A DNA stretch of 32,500 bases. Source: Tubiluchus corallicola (lineage: Eukaryota; Priapulida; Priapulimorpha; Priapulimorphida; Tubiluchidae). Position numbers and translations under genes: made by a program. Positions 20,761 through 32,395 of this stretch are shown piece after piece. Within the stretch, counting starts at the first letter, position 1. Each line of letters opens with the position of its first letter. Location: the NCBI GenBank assembly GCA_030141605.1, contig JAQGDQ010000395.1, positions 97,501-130,000 on the forward strand. Direction: 5' to 3'. The notes under the pieces are model-generated. The model saw only the letters and a program-made list of their open reading frames with translations, did no database searches and had not been told where the DNA came from.

Positions 20761-22256
20761 TCATCGAATATTTCTCAACCATTACTAGCCTCACCCAGGC
20801 GGTTTTGGACTATGATTAGCTGGGGAAACCTACCTTGTCACCTCTCGATACGTACTCGATTATTTGTCCTAAAACAAGTTGGCTTCAAACTTCCGATCAT
20901 TTCGCACAGAAGCAGGAAAGATGGATTTTAATTAAAAGCCACTGATTAATCTCAGTCGGAATCCACTGTTCTTCAATGTCTAGTAGAATTCAGCGGCGAA
21001 ATGCATTTGCACTAATATTTTTTACGTTAAGAAACTTTTCAACAAGGAACACTTAACCTAGCATTATACATGAACTAATTATGACTTTAATTTCATTACT
21101 CTGAACTGTGATAACGTGACTTCAGACATAAATGTTTTGGTGAGCTAAAATCAAACGAAAATAAGAATTTGAGGAAAATTTTGAAGTTGCAGGAATTTTT
21201 AAAGGTAGCATTGTCTTAAAGCACAAGAAAACCCTTCATAAACATAAATCTTTAGAAAATTTCTTTAGAAATTTTATATCACTTACATACTGCCTTTTTG
21301 CGTGCAGGACTTCAATCGGCAGTCACGCTGTATAAAATATGTAAATTTAAACTCCCGCGATGACCATTAGACGCAGTCATTTTGACGGCAGGTCATTTGA
21401 AACAAGTTTAGATAACACTGAGTAAAGTTTAAAAAAATAATCAGAGCATTCGTAGCGCACACGTCACTAACTGTGTAAAATTTTAAATTACTGTGTCTGG
21501 TCAATAAGATTAAAAATACATTTTTAGTTCGTGAGTGGTGCACCCTGGAGGGTGAGTCAGTGACATTTTACCAATTGGTGAAAACATTTTAAATAATTAA
21601 TAATTTTCTTTTCTAGTTACAGAAGTCTTTCAAGCAGGTAAGCGAAAATCTTAGTAATATAGATTTGCATGGAAAGTTTTTTGTGACATAATTTAACATT
21701 TCCTTTTCTTCCCCTGTTAGCGTAGTGACGTCATATAATGGCGCCTTCGGAACAGTGTCGCGGGAGATTTAAAATGAAAACAAACAAAAAATCCTTCCAA
21801 TGCGAGTACTATATACGCCTAAAATTGCTATAAATTTAATATAATTTTTCAAGGCGATATTTCTGAAACCTACTTCTGGTTCCCCTTTTCTTGTCCTTTA
21901 ACCTCCCTTATCTCCAGGATACAATGCATTACATGATTCATACGGGATTAATGAATCACAAACAAGATTTTTCAACTTCTCTCTTTTCTGTGCATAAAAT
22001 TCTGGACTATAAGAAGTCCAATTTAAGTGAGCAGCTTATACTATACTCCTTTAAAGCTGCCAAAAATTAATTTATAGTACAAAATAGTACTAATTTTACA
22101 GTACTATGATTTTTATGGTACTAAAAAGTTGAAACAAACTCTACTTTTCAAAATTTAAAAGATATTTCTGGAGTATTTTTTCGAAAAACATTTAAAATTA
22201 AGGCATTCGTGCAATAAAATCTTACAGCACTACATATAATTGTATCAAAGCCTCAC

Positions 22257-22467
22257 CTAAAATACTAAGATTTATGTATAACATCATTTTTGGACTTGTG
22301 CTCACTTGGCACTCGTAGAGACCGGAGTCGTCCAGTTGTGGTGATTTGATTTGCAGCGTCCAGTCAACCGATCCACGGTCATGTATCACTCGAAATCGTT
22401 TATCGGGTGTATATGTCACGTTGCCTATTGTTAGTATTTGCAAATCCCTCTTTCTAATCCATGAAAC
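22257..22467 (-). CDS. Two-Ig cell-surface protein (Dpr/zig-8-like), second half of Ig domain 1
   Basis: A 211-nt exon begins in phase 0 after acceptor TCCCTCTTTTACAG and ends in phase 1 at donor GTGAGG (22256). It encodes about 70 residues: VSWIRKRDLQILTIGN, VTYTPDKRFRVIHD, DWTLQIKSPQLDDSGLYECQ, then VSTSPKMMLYINLSIL. The C-strand Trp in VSWIRKRD-L-ILT, the YTPDKRF-V block and the DSGLYECQVST-PK F/G strands are strongly diagnostic of the Dpr/DIP/zig-8 group of two-Ig synaptic-recognition proteins. Potential N-glycosylation sites are NVT and NLS. The partner Cys of the F-strand Cys must lie in an upstream exon ('...C-V...GN'), which I searched for to the right without success. The exon border just before VSWIRKRD is, from memory, a usual position in this family. 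Confidence 0.94.
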
Positions 22468-22617
22468 CTGTAAAAGAGGGATTAGTGAGGCTATGCCGTC
22501 TTTAAGCAATAATAGGGCTGCCTTGCAGGAAACTCTGATCCCTGTTAATACCCAGGTATTACAAGACACAAGTAAATTTATAAGTCATCTCTCTGCGATC
22601 TTCCTGTGCTTATCATA

Positions 22618-23437
22618 CTATAGGTTTTACACGTCAAATGTAGACACAGGAAAGTTCAAATGTGACTTAGGTAAGTCAAATGTAGACATAGGAATTTCGA
22701 ATGTGTTTTGGTAACTCGAATGTGACTTAGGTAAGTCAAATGTAGATGCATTACTTTGAATAAATCGGTAATTAACTCATTTAAGTGCAAATTACAAAAA
22801 GATAAACCAAAGACGGTCATCACCTCTTTCATAACTTTGAAAAATGCGTTGTTTATCCTCAAACTAGATTCTTTGATAAACCATAATGTCGGTAGAAAAG
22901 AATAAATTGGTTTCCACTTCCCAATGAACAGTGAATCACTAATTAGTATTTCAAGTAATGCATTAGCACTGCATTAATGAATTAGTTTCTCTCAAGAAAC
23001 ATTGTTTATTTTAAGAATGTATTGTTTTCTCTAATAGTTCCAATGGTGTGTAAAGTTTGCAGAATACTAATGAACTATTTGTAGACCTACAAAGTTATTA
23101 TTCTAACTTAAGAGCAATGATTGAATTGAAATTAAAGAAGATTAAATTTAACATCCTTAAACTTTACCACCTGTCCACATTTGAGATACCAATGTCACAT
23201 TTGACTTGACATGTGTCTACATTTGACTTACCAAAACGCTTAAGATTTCTTGAAAACCATTGTTAACACATTTGAACTACCTAAGTCTACATTTTACTTA
23301 CCAAGACACATTTGAATTACCATTGTTAACACATTTGAACTACCTAAGTCTACATTTTACTTACCAAGACACATTTGAATTACCTAAATCTACATATGAG
23401 TTAACGCAAGTCTGCACTTGACATGTAAAACCTGTAG
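22618..23437. mobile_element. Foldback-like element with repeat-filled inverted arms
   Basis: The ends are inverted: ctataggttttacacgtcaa... (22618-22645) against gtctgcacttgacatgtaaa...acctgtag (23410-23437), matching at 24 of 28 positions. The left arm to about 22756 repeats gtaagtcaaatgtagac-like motifs. The right arm from about 23160 repeats the reverse-complement motifs (gtctacatttgacttacc), including a 63-bp direct duplication (23257 and 23320). The middle, about 400 bp, is AT-rich and unrelated. A candidate 3-bp flanking repeat, ATA, is too short to be firm. It is a non-autonomous foldback or MITE; the family is unknown. It starts about 150 bp upstream of the Ig1 exon. Confidence 0.75.
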
Positions 23438-23899
23438 ATAATTTAGCTTACTCTCAAGTATGTAATGATACGAAATCGTAAATATATATATATATATATA
23501 TATCATGCATTTGTTGCGATTATGAACATATACTGTACATTTATATATATTATATCTTTATATGTATATAATTATTTACAAGCCAGAAATCCAGTTCGCT
23601 TAAAAAAACTCTCGCGAAATGATGCTATAAGTCATAATGCGTTTTCGTTATTTTGAATTCACCATCGGACTTGTGCTTCAGACCAAGGAAAACAAGATAT
23701 GTGATTTGGCGTGACAGCTAACGGATCTGGAAAAATAGGCAGCGTTTGCTCGCTTTTTCATGGTAACTTGTTTACATGAAATTACAAAAGACAAGAAATT
23801 CCTTTGGTATTGTGTGTGCTGTGCAGATACTTAATGAGACGTAGCTGTTTTATTCTTACTAAGCAAAACAAAATACCCAGACGAAGCCTTCCCTTACAC

Positions 23900-24376
23900 C
23901 AGGGGAGTGCAAATTATCTGATTAACCGGGCCACATTAAACTTTCCCGCAATTCCTGCGGGCCACAGGCAGTTTGATCAAGGAGCCAAGTACAGAAAGGT
24001 CTAATAAGGATTTTTTGCATCCGACCTGCGTACATCATTACTACTACACTCAAGAAACTATTTTAGAAGTTATTAAAATTTATATTACAAACCATATATT
24101 TCTACTTTCAGGACAGATAGTAGTAATTTCATTACAATGCATGTAATGTGTATCACACAGTCTGTGTAGTACAGTGTTATTAAGCTACAACCGTCTTGTA
24201 AGGGTTAATGGCATCCGATCTAGTAGAAAAAACTACCGGCACTATCTTTGGGATCCTGGCACAGACTTCAGCTGGATACACTCAATTAATCGCACAGGCC
24301 GCACTTTCATTAGGTTGACAAATCTCTTCGCGGGCTGCACAAATTCTCTCGACGGGCCGCAATTTGCACACCCCTG
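23900..24376. mobile_element. Non-autonomous hAT-type DNA transposon, copy 2
   Basis: This is the same family as 4056-4555. It opens with caggggagtgcaaatt and closes with aatttgcacacccctg, with perfect 8-bp target-site duplications ccttacac at 23892-23899 and 24377-24384. It is 477 bp long. Relative to copy 1 it lacks a short block near the 3' end (copy 1 has gtggcccgcggtctgcaa before the terminal repeat) and a few bases in the middle. The two copies are otherwise very similar, which suggests recent activity of the family. No transposase is encoded. Confidence 0.96.
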
Positions 24377-24749
24377 CCTTACACTAACTACAGGAAGCAC
24401 ATGAATTTCAAGGTATATACCTACTGCAATTTAAAAAGTGGGTCGCGCATCTGAAAAAAATAACGCAGAAGAAATCCCTCGGGCACTAATCCAGTGAGCC
24501 TGATGACACAAAGCTGATTAGGGAAAAGAGGGCATCATCTGAGAAATTGCTCAAAAACTGAATTCAAATTGACTGGGAGGTAAAGTCGTTGCAAAGACAT
24601 GATGATTTCATCGCTGATTTACTGAAAGCACTGCAACAGATAGCCTTAATGCCTTTTTGAACTTAGAATGATAGAAGATCATGCCAAGATTACACAAACG
24701 ACCCAGTATGGGGCAGCAGTGAAAGAGTACATGGATTTTAGAGCGGCAA
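24377..24749. other. Non-coding sequence between hAT copy 2 and the 31-bp array
   Basis: No gene is recognised. Codon-like texture on the plus strand (24480-24740) gives only short frames broken by stops, so a decayed element is possible but unproven. Confidence 0.3.
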
Positions 24750-25072
24750 GTTAATTGGACAACCATTCTAACGGAACCAAGTGAATGGGTCAACCATTCT
24801 AACGGAACCAAGTGAATGGGTCAACCGTGCTAACGGAACCAAGTGAATGGGTCAACCGTGCTAACGGAACCAAGTGAATGGGTCAACCACGCTAACGGAA
24901 CCAAGTGAATGGGTCAACCATTCTAACGGAACCAAGTGAATGGGTCAACCATGCTAACGGAACCAAGTGAATGGGTCAACCATTCTAACGGAACCAAGTG
25001 AATGGGTCAACCATTCTAACGGAACCAAGTGAATGGGTCAACCATGCTAACAGTACCAAGTGAATGGGTCAG
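24750..25072. repeat. 31-bp minisatellite, 10.4 copies
   Basis: Units begin at 24750 and then every 31 bp to 25029, with a partial at 25060. The unit is gtgaatgggtcaacc + NNNNct/gct + aacggaaccaa. Units differ mainly at one site (cattct, cgtgct, cacgct, catgct), with no length change. Since 31 is not a multiple of three, the array does not hold one frame open. Confidence 0.97.
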
Positions 25073-25211
25073 TGCCTTGCTCATCGGAGGTCTATTATTA
25101 CATTAAAGGAAACTGCTTTCAGTGCCTCATGTCTTGGTTCCCAAGCACCGACCGTTTAAACCAGTTTTGCCACTGCTTCTAGGTTTTACCCTGGACAATC
25201 TCAGATGAAGA

Positions 25212-25450
25212 GCGGCTGATTTTTTTCTCGGGCCTATATCAGTGGAATTGTTTACATCAAAATTGTATCCCTCTTATCTACAACTTGGGCAAAATAAAGA
25301 ACGATATATCCTGTCACCGGTTCCAATAAATGCAGATGCAGAATTTTCCTCGGACCTACATCTGTGGAATTCTTTACCAGAAAATTGTTTCACTTTTAAC
25401 TACAACTTGGGCAAAAATCAAAAACGTTAACACGTATCTCCTGTCACCAG
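25212..25450 (+). mobile_element. Tandemly duplicated LINE-like C-terminal fragment (tentative)
   Basis: Two diverged copies 122-130 bp apart share ctcggRcctaYatc, tggaattN, acaacttgggcaaaa and ctgtcacc. Translated, they read FSGLYQWNCLHQNC...YNLGK and SSDLHLWNSLPENC...YNLGK. LWNSLPENC resembles the 'xxLWNSLP' motif near the end of many non-LTR reverse transcriptases. The second copy is embedded in a 62-codon frame starting at 25242. The motif is short and could be chance. Confidence 0.35.
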
Positions 25451-27755
25451 CAATAGACTTATTTTTGAGGACCTGCCTTCCTAGTTCCATTTTCCTGCCA
25501 AAGCCACAAATGCCGAATAGACATTGACTTTGCGACTGCCATTTAATTGTGTAGACAGCATTCCTCAAAAAAGATTCTGTGTAGTTTACTCAACCGTTTG
25601 GGGAAGTTAACCGTTATGGTCGATTATACCACCCATCATTATTGCAACACCTATTTTAATACATCTATCGTATGATGCATAATATTAATGATCTAATTAC
25701 CTCATTGATTTATTGCATTGTTTATTTAAACTTATATAACATTGCGTGTTTTTCTAAGACTTTGCCACTGTTTGGCTCTGGCTGCTCATTTCTCTGCCTA
25801 CCTGTAATTGGGTTACCTGGAATTCAAATACCAAATGGCTTCAACCTGGTTTAGGATCTTTTTACAAAGCTCATGTTTTACGTTAGATGTGTTCTGACTG
25901 CCAAAGTTACAGGGTGGTGGAGTTTTGCTGATTACCGGTAGTCCACAGTCTGAGGTTATTTTCCATGGCTGAACACCAAGTTTGGTGTGAATCTGTCTTT
26001 AATGGCACTCGTGTGCAGTGAAATGGTTTATGACAAGGACAAGGATTTTTCTGCTTTTGGTTGCGGTAATTTTACTGTCCTGACTTTGGAAGAGAGAAGT
26101 GCTGCGTAGCCGTATATCTGGCGTAGAAGAATGCACGAATGTTCAACGAACTGTTAACGTTTTGTCACAAAGGCTGCTGAGATAGCAAAGGCATTCCCTG
26201 GGTAGTAGCAGACCAGTTTGCCAGACTTTCATCTGGATAACGGAGCTTGTCTTCATGCGTGTTTGTCACTCTGCAAGAAGAGTGGCGTTTTTTTACTTTT
26301 AGTCTGGGGAAGTCAGTGACGATTTCAACTACTGGATTGCTGGAGCAGTTAGCAGGCGTGGTTCATACGAAGACTGGATTGGTGACCATTGACAAAGAGT
26401 TGCTGACGAGAAACGTGGCTGATTACTGAAGACGAACACCTGATGTGGTATGGTCTGTGAGTATGGTTACTAGAACCTGATGAGAGACAGAAGCGTAGCC
26501 GGCAAACGTTACTTTTGTGGTAATTAGATATTGTTGGAAATTGTTATCACCTTTGATTTTGCTATTGTTGTTTTGGTGATTAAATTTGAAGTCTAAATAT
26601 TAGTTATTAGTTCCGTTTTGGTTCTGATTAAATAATTTGCACGCGCGCACAAGTGTTTCACCAGTGACACGGATCCACGTAGCCTACACAAGTAAACAAT
26701 TATTCCGAAAATTTTGTATACAAAAGTGACGGTAATGCTCGAGAACCCTGAACACAGTAATCTGATTAACTAGCGCCCTGACATAATTATTACACGGCGT
26801 CACTTTAACAATGTATCGTTTAAACAATGAAAAGTAACATTTAAAAGTGACAACACAACCGATTCAATAAAAAAAATGCAAGCCATGAAATTAATTCCGC
26901 GTTAATAATTTTCTGATTAATTAAAGAAGTCCAAAGTCTTACTATAGTATAATTATTGGAATGCCTGTAAAAATGCGAAGGAAAAAACCATGTCTGACTT
27001 CAGACGAAGAACTTCAAATGGCGTGATTTATAGGGTAGTCAAATTAATGATAGTCAAAGATGAGGTTCTAGAGACGATAATTACTAATACGGTAATTATT
27101 TTCATACAAGAATGATGAATAATAATAGCTGAGCCGGTTAAAGATGGGCTTTGTAATAGATGATTCATTAACCGAATGTCTCAAACGACATGACTTTTGC
27201 ACATCTTGGACCTTTGTCACACCCGCGGGAAACAGAGAGAACTAACGAGCATTCTCTACACAACACTGCTAAGCCAACATACAAAAGTTAAAGCAGTGGT
27301 AGTCGAGCGAGCCAGGCATAAAAAAGTTAGTAGTGATAGTTAAGACAGCGCATTGGACACACAAAAATCACATTTTATGGCATGAGGACCAAACGTTTTA
27401 CTGGGATAGATAACCGTTCTTAAATTTCTTTTCATTTACGTTCGGACTTTTAATCCCGCTAAATTAACTTTCAAATGATTGTCGCAGGTGTGGATTATTC
27501 TGAGCCTATGTATTTACAATGCCTGTCAAACAGACAGCAGAAATAAAACTGATTATTGTACATTATGTGCAAATGGAGATTTGAAGAAATGGACGCTAAA
27601 TTATAACTGCAACATCTGAATGGTTCCTTATGTAATAAGTAAGAGCCTATTTGCAATAATGTCTAATAATACGTTAGCTATCACTGCATTACAATTGTGC
27701 TAAAATGGTTTTCCATAACCTTCATGGCCGACGCTATCTATTTGTTTGTATTTTA
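25451..27755. other. Long stretch with no gene seen
   Basis: No exon with a known domain, RNA gene or element terminus was identified in 2.3 kb. I searched the minus strand here for the missing first half of Ig domain 1 (Cys-x-Val...Gly-Asn pattern before a donor) and found no match. Confidence 0.35.
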
Positions 27756-27880
27756 CATTTTGCACTTTTGTTTATTTATATTTTGTATTGTTTTAGTACA
27801 CGGAAGCTGAACGTAGAGGAGCCCATGGCTCACTCTAGCCATCAAGTTTAAATAAAGATCTTACGTTATCTTATGAGATT
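27756..27880 (+). mobile_element. Possible LINE 3' end
   Basis: tttgtattgttttagtacac, then gaggagcccatggctcactc, then AATAAA at 27851-27856 and a ttatcttat-type tail resemble the 3' untranslated end of a CR1/L2-like element. No coding portion is visible upstream. Confidence 0.35.
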
Positions 27881-28239
27881 TGTCAATCCGCAAAAAATAG
27901 CAGATCTATTACTGGATTTATAAAATGCTAAAAAATCAATGAGTATCAGTGAGTAATCAAAACTTCTATCAGTATCCATCCTCACAGTAGTTGCAAAACA
28001 GTGGTGTTATCTTAATCAAGTTATCTTAATTTTACATACTGTTAATAAATAATAGCCATTCTATCTTTTATATCATCTCATATATGAGCTTCATTCATGG
28101 CACCATTCCATTCTGTAGCACTAATGTTTTCTTTATCATACGATTCACTTCAAATTTTCAGATTATTTCCATTACTTTTTTTCTTTCACTGTGTGGGACA
28201 ATCTAACAAGCCCTGCTGTTTGATTGCCCGCAACACAAT

Positions 28240-28400
28240 TACCTTCGTTTATAGGTGAACAGTGTGTGAGGCTTTTCCTGTGCAGAAACAATGAAAGCTT
28301 ATTTGTATTATGTTCATTGTAGGCCCTTACACTATATATTGTACATGAAACTACTGTAAATGTGTAATGTGAAATAAATGACCTACGACTTGACTTATCT
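28240..28400 (+). mobile_element. Possible LINE 3' end or 3' UTR
   Basis: AATAAA at 28373-28378 is followed by tgacctacgacttgacttat, similar in layout to the retroelement ends at 7170 and 27851. No frame upstream shows reverse-transcriptase motifs, so a retroposed or genuine 3' UTR is equally possible. Confidence 0.3.
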
Positions 28401-29185
28401 TGTCACGTGATAAGTAGGTGGCAAGTAAGAAGGCCAAATCCTTTGAGTAAAAGGTAACACAATTCGTAAGAAGCAGGCAATTATGATTGTTGCCACATCA
28501 ACTCGCTGGATATTGTTCTCGTTTCCAGAGAGACGAATTGGGTGCATGGCTGCAAAAGAGGACAAAGGCCATTTTCGTCACAGCCGTTTTGGCATGAGTC
28601 AGAAACACACACTTGCGTGCATTAATAAATGCTTCTCACATGCTGTTTCGATCGGGTTGAACGGCTTCAGTGCGTCCCGCTTAGAGGCGGTTGCAGGCTG
28701 GGGTGAAAAAGTTTTCGCGTCGTGCCAGACGCAACCATGCCAACGCGGTTTGTTGAACTACGTTCTTCGTAGCGCGTAACAAAGCCCACATTCTAATTTC
28801 CAAAATGCCTAAATTAAGAAGGTGTTTTTCTCTTGCTTCAACTGCTTGACTGTAAATGGTCGGGCGGAATGTCCTCAGTCTGGTTTTTTACGTCTGCGCT
28901 CGATTAGTGTGTTTTGTCTGCGGTAATTGCTATTTCAGCCATGACGGTTAGATGAAAATGTCACGACTCTGTGAATTGTAACCAGAACTTCCCTCTACGG
29001 CTAATTACAAATGCGTTTTCGCTGTTAAAGAGCCGTTCCGTCGACAGGCCTGAATGGTCAGAAAGGCGAGTATCCAACAGAAGCGCCAAAAGGCGGGAAA
29101 GCGCCACTCTAAAAAAGTTTTTCTTCTCTTTTACAGGCAAAATTATTGCGTCGTAATAGTGACGGCACTTCAAAGGAAAAATTGC
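28401..29185. other. GC-richer non-coding sequence
   Basis: A 98-codon plus-strand frame (28483-28779) and an 80-codon minus-strand frame (28961-29203) are open here, but I recognise no domain and see no splice-site logic for either. Confidence 0.3.
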
Positions 29186-29442
29186 ATGTAACGCCAAGTG
29201 CAAATTAAAGAAGATTATTCTTCGTAAAAAATGAGCAATGTCAGACGATCACAGACAATAGTTGAATATTATACAACTATATATATATATATATTTGTAT
29301 TATCACAGATAATAGTTGAATATTATACAACTATATATATATATATATATATTTCTATTATCACAGATAATAGTTGAATATTATACAACTATATATATAT
29401 ATACATATTTGTATTATCACAGATAATAGTTGAATATTATAC

Positions 29443-29528
<86 letters not shown>

Positions 29529-29593
29529 GATCGTCTGACATTGCTCATTTTTTACGGAGAATAATCTTTTTTAATTTGCATTTGACATTACAT
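29186..29593. mobile_element. Foldback element: 68-bp inverted arms around AT-rich tandem core
   Basis: The left arm (29186-29253) includes gaagattattcttcgtaaaa and agcaatgtcagacgatcaca. The right arm (29526-29593) is its reverse complement at 63 of 68 positions. The core holds four 54-58-bp units (aatagttgaatattatacaa starting at 29257, 29311, 29369 and 29425), each containing the small palindrome ATAGTTG-aatattata-CAACTAT. About 80 bp of pure (AT)n follows. The whole can form one long hairpin or cruciform. It looks like a MITE or foldback element. No convincing target-site duplication was found. Confidence 0.8.
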
Positions 29594-31045
29594 TTGACAT
29601 TATATATATATATATATACGTATAAACGCGCCTGCTGTCGTCGATAGCGACAGTCAAGTTTTGAAACCTGAACTTACAACTAATAACTCCTCTTCTTCAA
29701 GTGCCAATTTCTGCCAAATAGGATACGTTGAACAGTCCGATACAGGATACATTAACCATTAATTAAATTATGACTATGAATGACAGAATGTTCATAGACT
29801 ATTGCAGTTTATTTCCCCAATGAATTGAAGGAAGAAAGTAGACGCTGAGTTATTGAGGGATACCAAACTTGCTCCCGCAGCCGTTCTGCACAGAGGAGGG
29901 TGGCAGGACCTGCTGGACTAGTTGGCAAGGGTCAATGCTTCTGGAGGTGCCTAGTCCGTCTGGTAGAGGCAAAGAGGGGATGACAGTTTTCATTTGACAT
30001 TCCGTATTCAGAACATATTTAACTGTACTAGTGCTGCTGCTGCTTGTACTAGTGTATTTACTGCTACTAGTTATTGTCTTATGTTTATATTTCAAGAAAA
30101 ACCAGACGATTGTGTAAACATTAGTTTAAAATAAAGAATGCTGTAAAATATTGAAAACTACAACAGCTTTTTTAAATCAAAGCTTAGATTAAATAATAAT
30201 TACCTCGGATATTTAAATTTGGTTAAACTTTCAAAGCTACGCTAGGCTCAGTGAATCTACTAAGGCTGGCAATGGCGCCATTTTGTCACATTTGACCGAC
30301 AAATAGGCGCGTTACCGTGATAAGCCCGAACTACACTGTTCGTCTGTGGCGTCATTATGACGTATAGCTCATTTTCATGACATCACTTCAGCGTCTGAGA
30401 GCAATCTTTGCTTACGCAAACGTGCTTGACGCTCAGGGAAGATGCCTACCATTGCCCAGACTGTGGTTAGTTTGGTACGTAAGCGATAACTGTGTTCGGT
30501 TGCAGTTGATAAATTAACTTTCCAAGTAATTATTCAAATACTAGAAACAATTGCTAACTTTGATATGCAAGAAAATGTACATTTTGGACAGTAGATTAAA
30601 ATCTGATTGAGTCTAATGAATCGTCCGGTTTTCCTTTAAATAAATTGTATAAAACGTAAACGAATGAAGTGTGTTTGCTGAACATAGAATGAGTATTTCA
30701 CTACTTCCTCATAAACAACACACCACGACTCGAGAGCTTTACTATAGAGCATTTAATCACGGAATGTTCGCGCTAAATGCTCGCTAGTCTCCCGTTCATT
30801 AAGAATTTACCGATTGCGGTTATTGAAAGCTTGCCGCCTAGCGTGTTGTACTAAGAACCACTCCCTTTAATTAACCTGCCTCACGTGAACGAAGGTGCAG
30901 ATTGAATCTTCCTATATTTTTCATGCAGGAATCGCATTCAGCGATCGTTGTCCGAGATACATAATTTCGCAAGGTGTACTGGTAATTATTTTCAATAGGA
31001 CGGCGAGTAATCTTTATAGGTGGTTCTTTACAATGTTTTGAAATA

Positions 31046-31049
<4 letters not shown>
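29594..31049. other. Non-coding sequence, nothing firm
   Basis: An 81-codon minus-strand frame (29850-30095) is Ser/Thr-rich at its start and shows no known domain. Slightly GC-richer DNA at 30255-30480 has several CpGs and CRE-like half sites (gacgt). No exon is supported. Confidence 0.3.

Positions 31050-31115
<66 letters not shown>
31050..31115. repeat. (GT)n microsatellite
   Basis: An uninterrupted GT run of about 65 bp following aaatatacat. Confidence 0.98.
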
Positions 31116-31116
<1 letters not shown>

Positions 31117-31237
31117 ACGTGACGTAAAAATATCTGATTTTTAATAGTTGTAATAATTGTATATATATTATGTTAAAACTACAACAGTTACATTACCTAA
31201 AAGGGAAACAAAGAGGAACGAGAGAAAAAAGCGAGGC

Positions 31238-31563
<326 letters not shown>

Positions 31564-31780
31564 GGAACTTGAGAAGGATGTTTCATATGCAAAAGAAAAA
31601 AGGAAACACCGAGACAAAAATACCAGCAACCATTAACTACGATGAATAATAACAGTAGCAAAAATTACCTTTTTCTGTTTCATGTTTGGAATAATTAAAA
31701 CTTCTCAAGATGCGTGGTAGCATTAATTAGTATAAACAATAATGAATCGATTACTAAAATTGTCTTGCGATCGGAGTGAA
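31564..31780. other. Short non-coding spacer between two simple-sequence arrays
   Basis: AT-rich sequence with no feature recognised. Confidence 0.3.
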
Positions 31781-32395
31781 TGAACAAACGAACGAATGAA
31801 CAAACGTTTAAGCAAATAATACATTAGATAAAGGAAAGCGAATGAATGAAGAAAAAATCAAACAAGCAAACAAACGAGTAACGATTAAGTACTTCCTTTT
31901 TTACAAACAGACAAATAAGCCTGCAAACAAACAAAACAAGCACACAAACAGACAGACAAACAAGCAAACAAACGACTAACGATTGAGTACTTCCTTTTTT
32001 ACAAACAAACAAACAAACAAAGTTACAAACAAACGAGCGAACAAGGATACAAACATGCAAAATGATGCAAGCCTATAAGCAAACAAAACTTACAAACAAA
32101 CAAACAAATAAGCACACAAACAGACAAACAAACAAACAAACAAACAAACAAACAAACAAACAAACAAACAAACAAACAAACAAACAAACAAACAAACAAA
32201 CAAACAAACAAACAAACAAACAAACAAACAAACAAACAAACAAACAAACAAACAAACAAACAAATAAACAAGCAAGCAAACAAAACAAACAAACAAACAA
32301 ACAAACAAACAAACAAACAAACAAACAAGCAAGCAAGCAAGCAAGCAAACAAACAAACAAACAGACAGACAGACAGACAAACAAACAAACAACCG
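31780..32395. repeat. (CAAA)n microsatellite with recurring anchor motif
   Basis: The left part (31780-32090) is a degenerate CAAA/GAAT tetranucleotide. From about 32093 it becomes a long array, nearly pure CAAA across 32122-32260, with CAAG and CAGA variants toward the right. An anchor, taacgattRagtacttcctt followed by tttacaaac, occurs near 31878 and 31977, with a diverged third copy at 32397 (taacaattgagtacttacta) just past the array. Confidence 0.95.

Noticed and set aside
28483-28779. 98-codon plus-strand frame in GC-richer DNA
   Set aside because: No recognisable domain, no second exon and no splice logic. The length is within chance expectation.
29850-30095. 81-codon minus-strand frame as an upstream exon of the two-Ig gene
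   Set aside because: It has no signal peptide or Ig strand motif and no phase-0 donor after a Cys-x-Val...Gly-Asn pattern.
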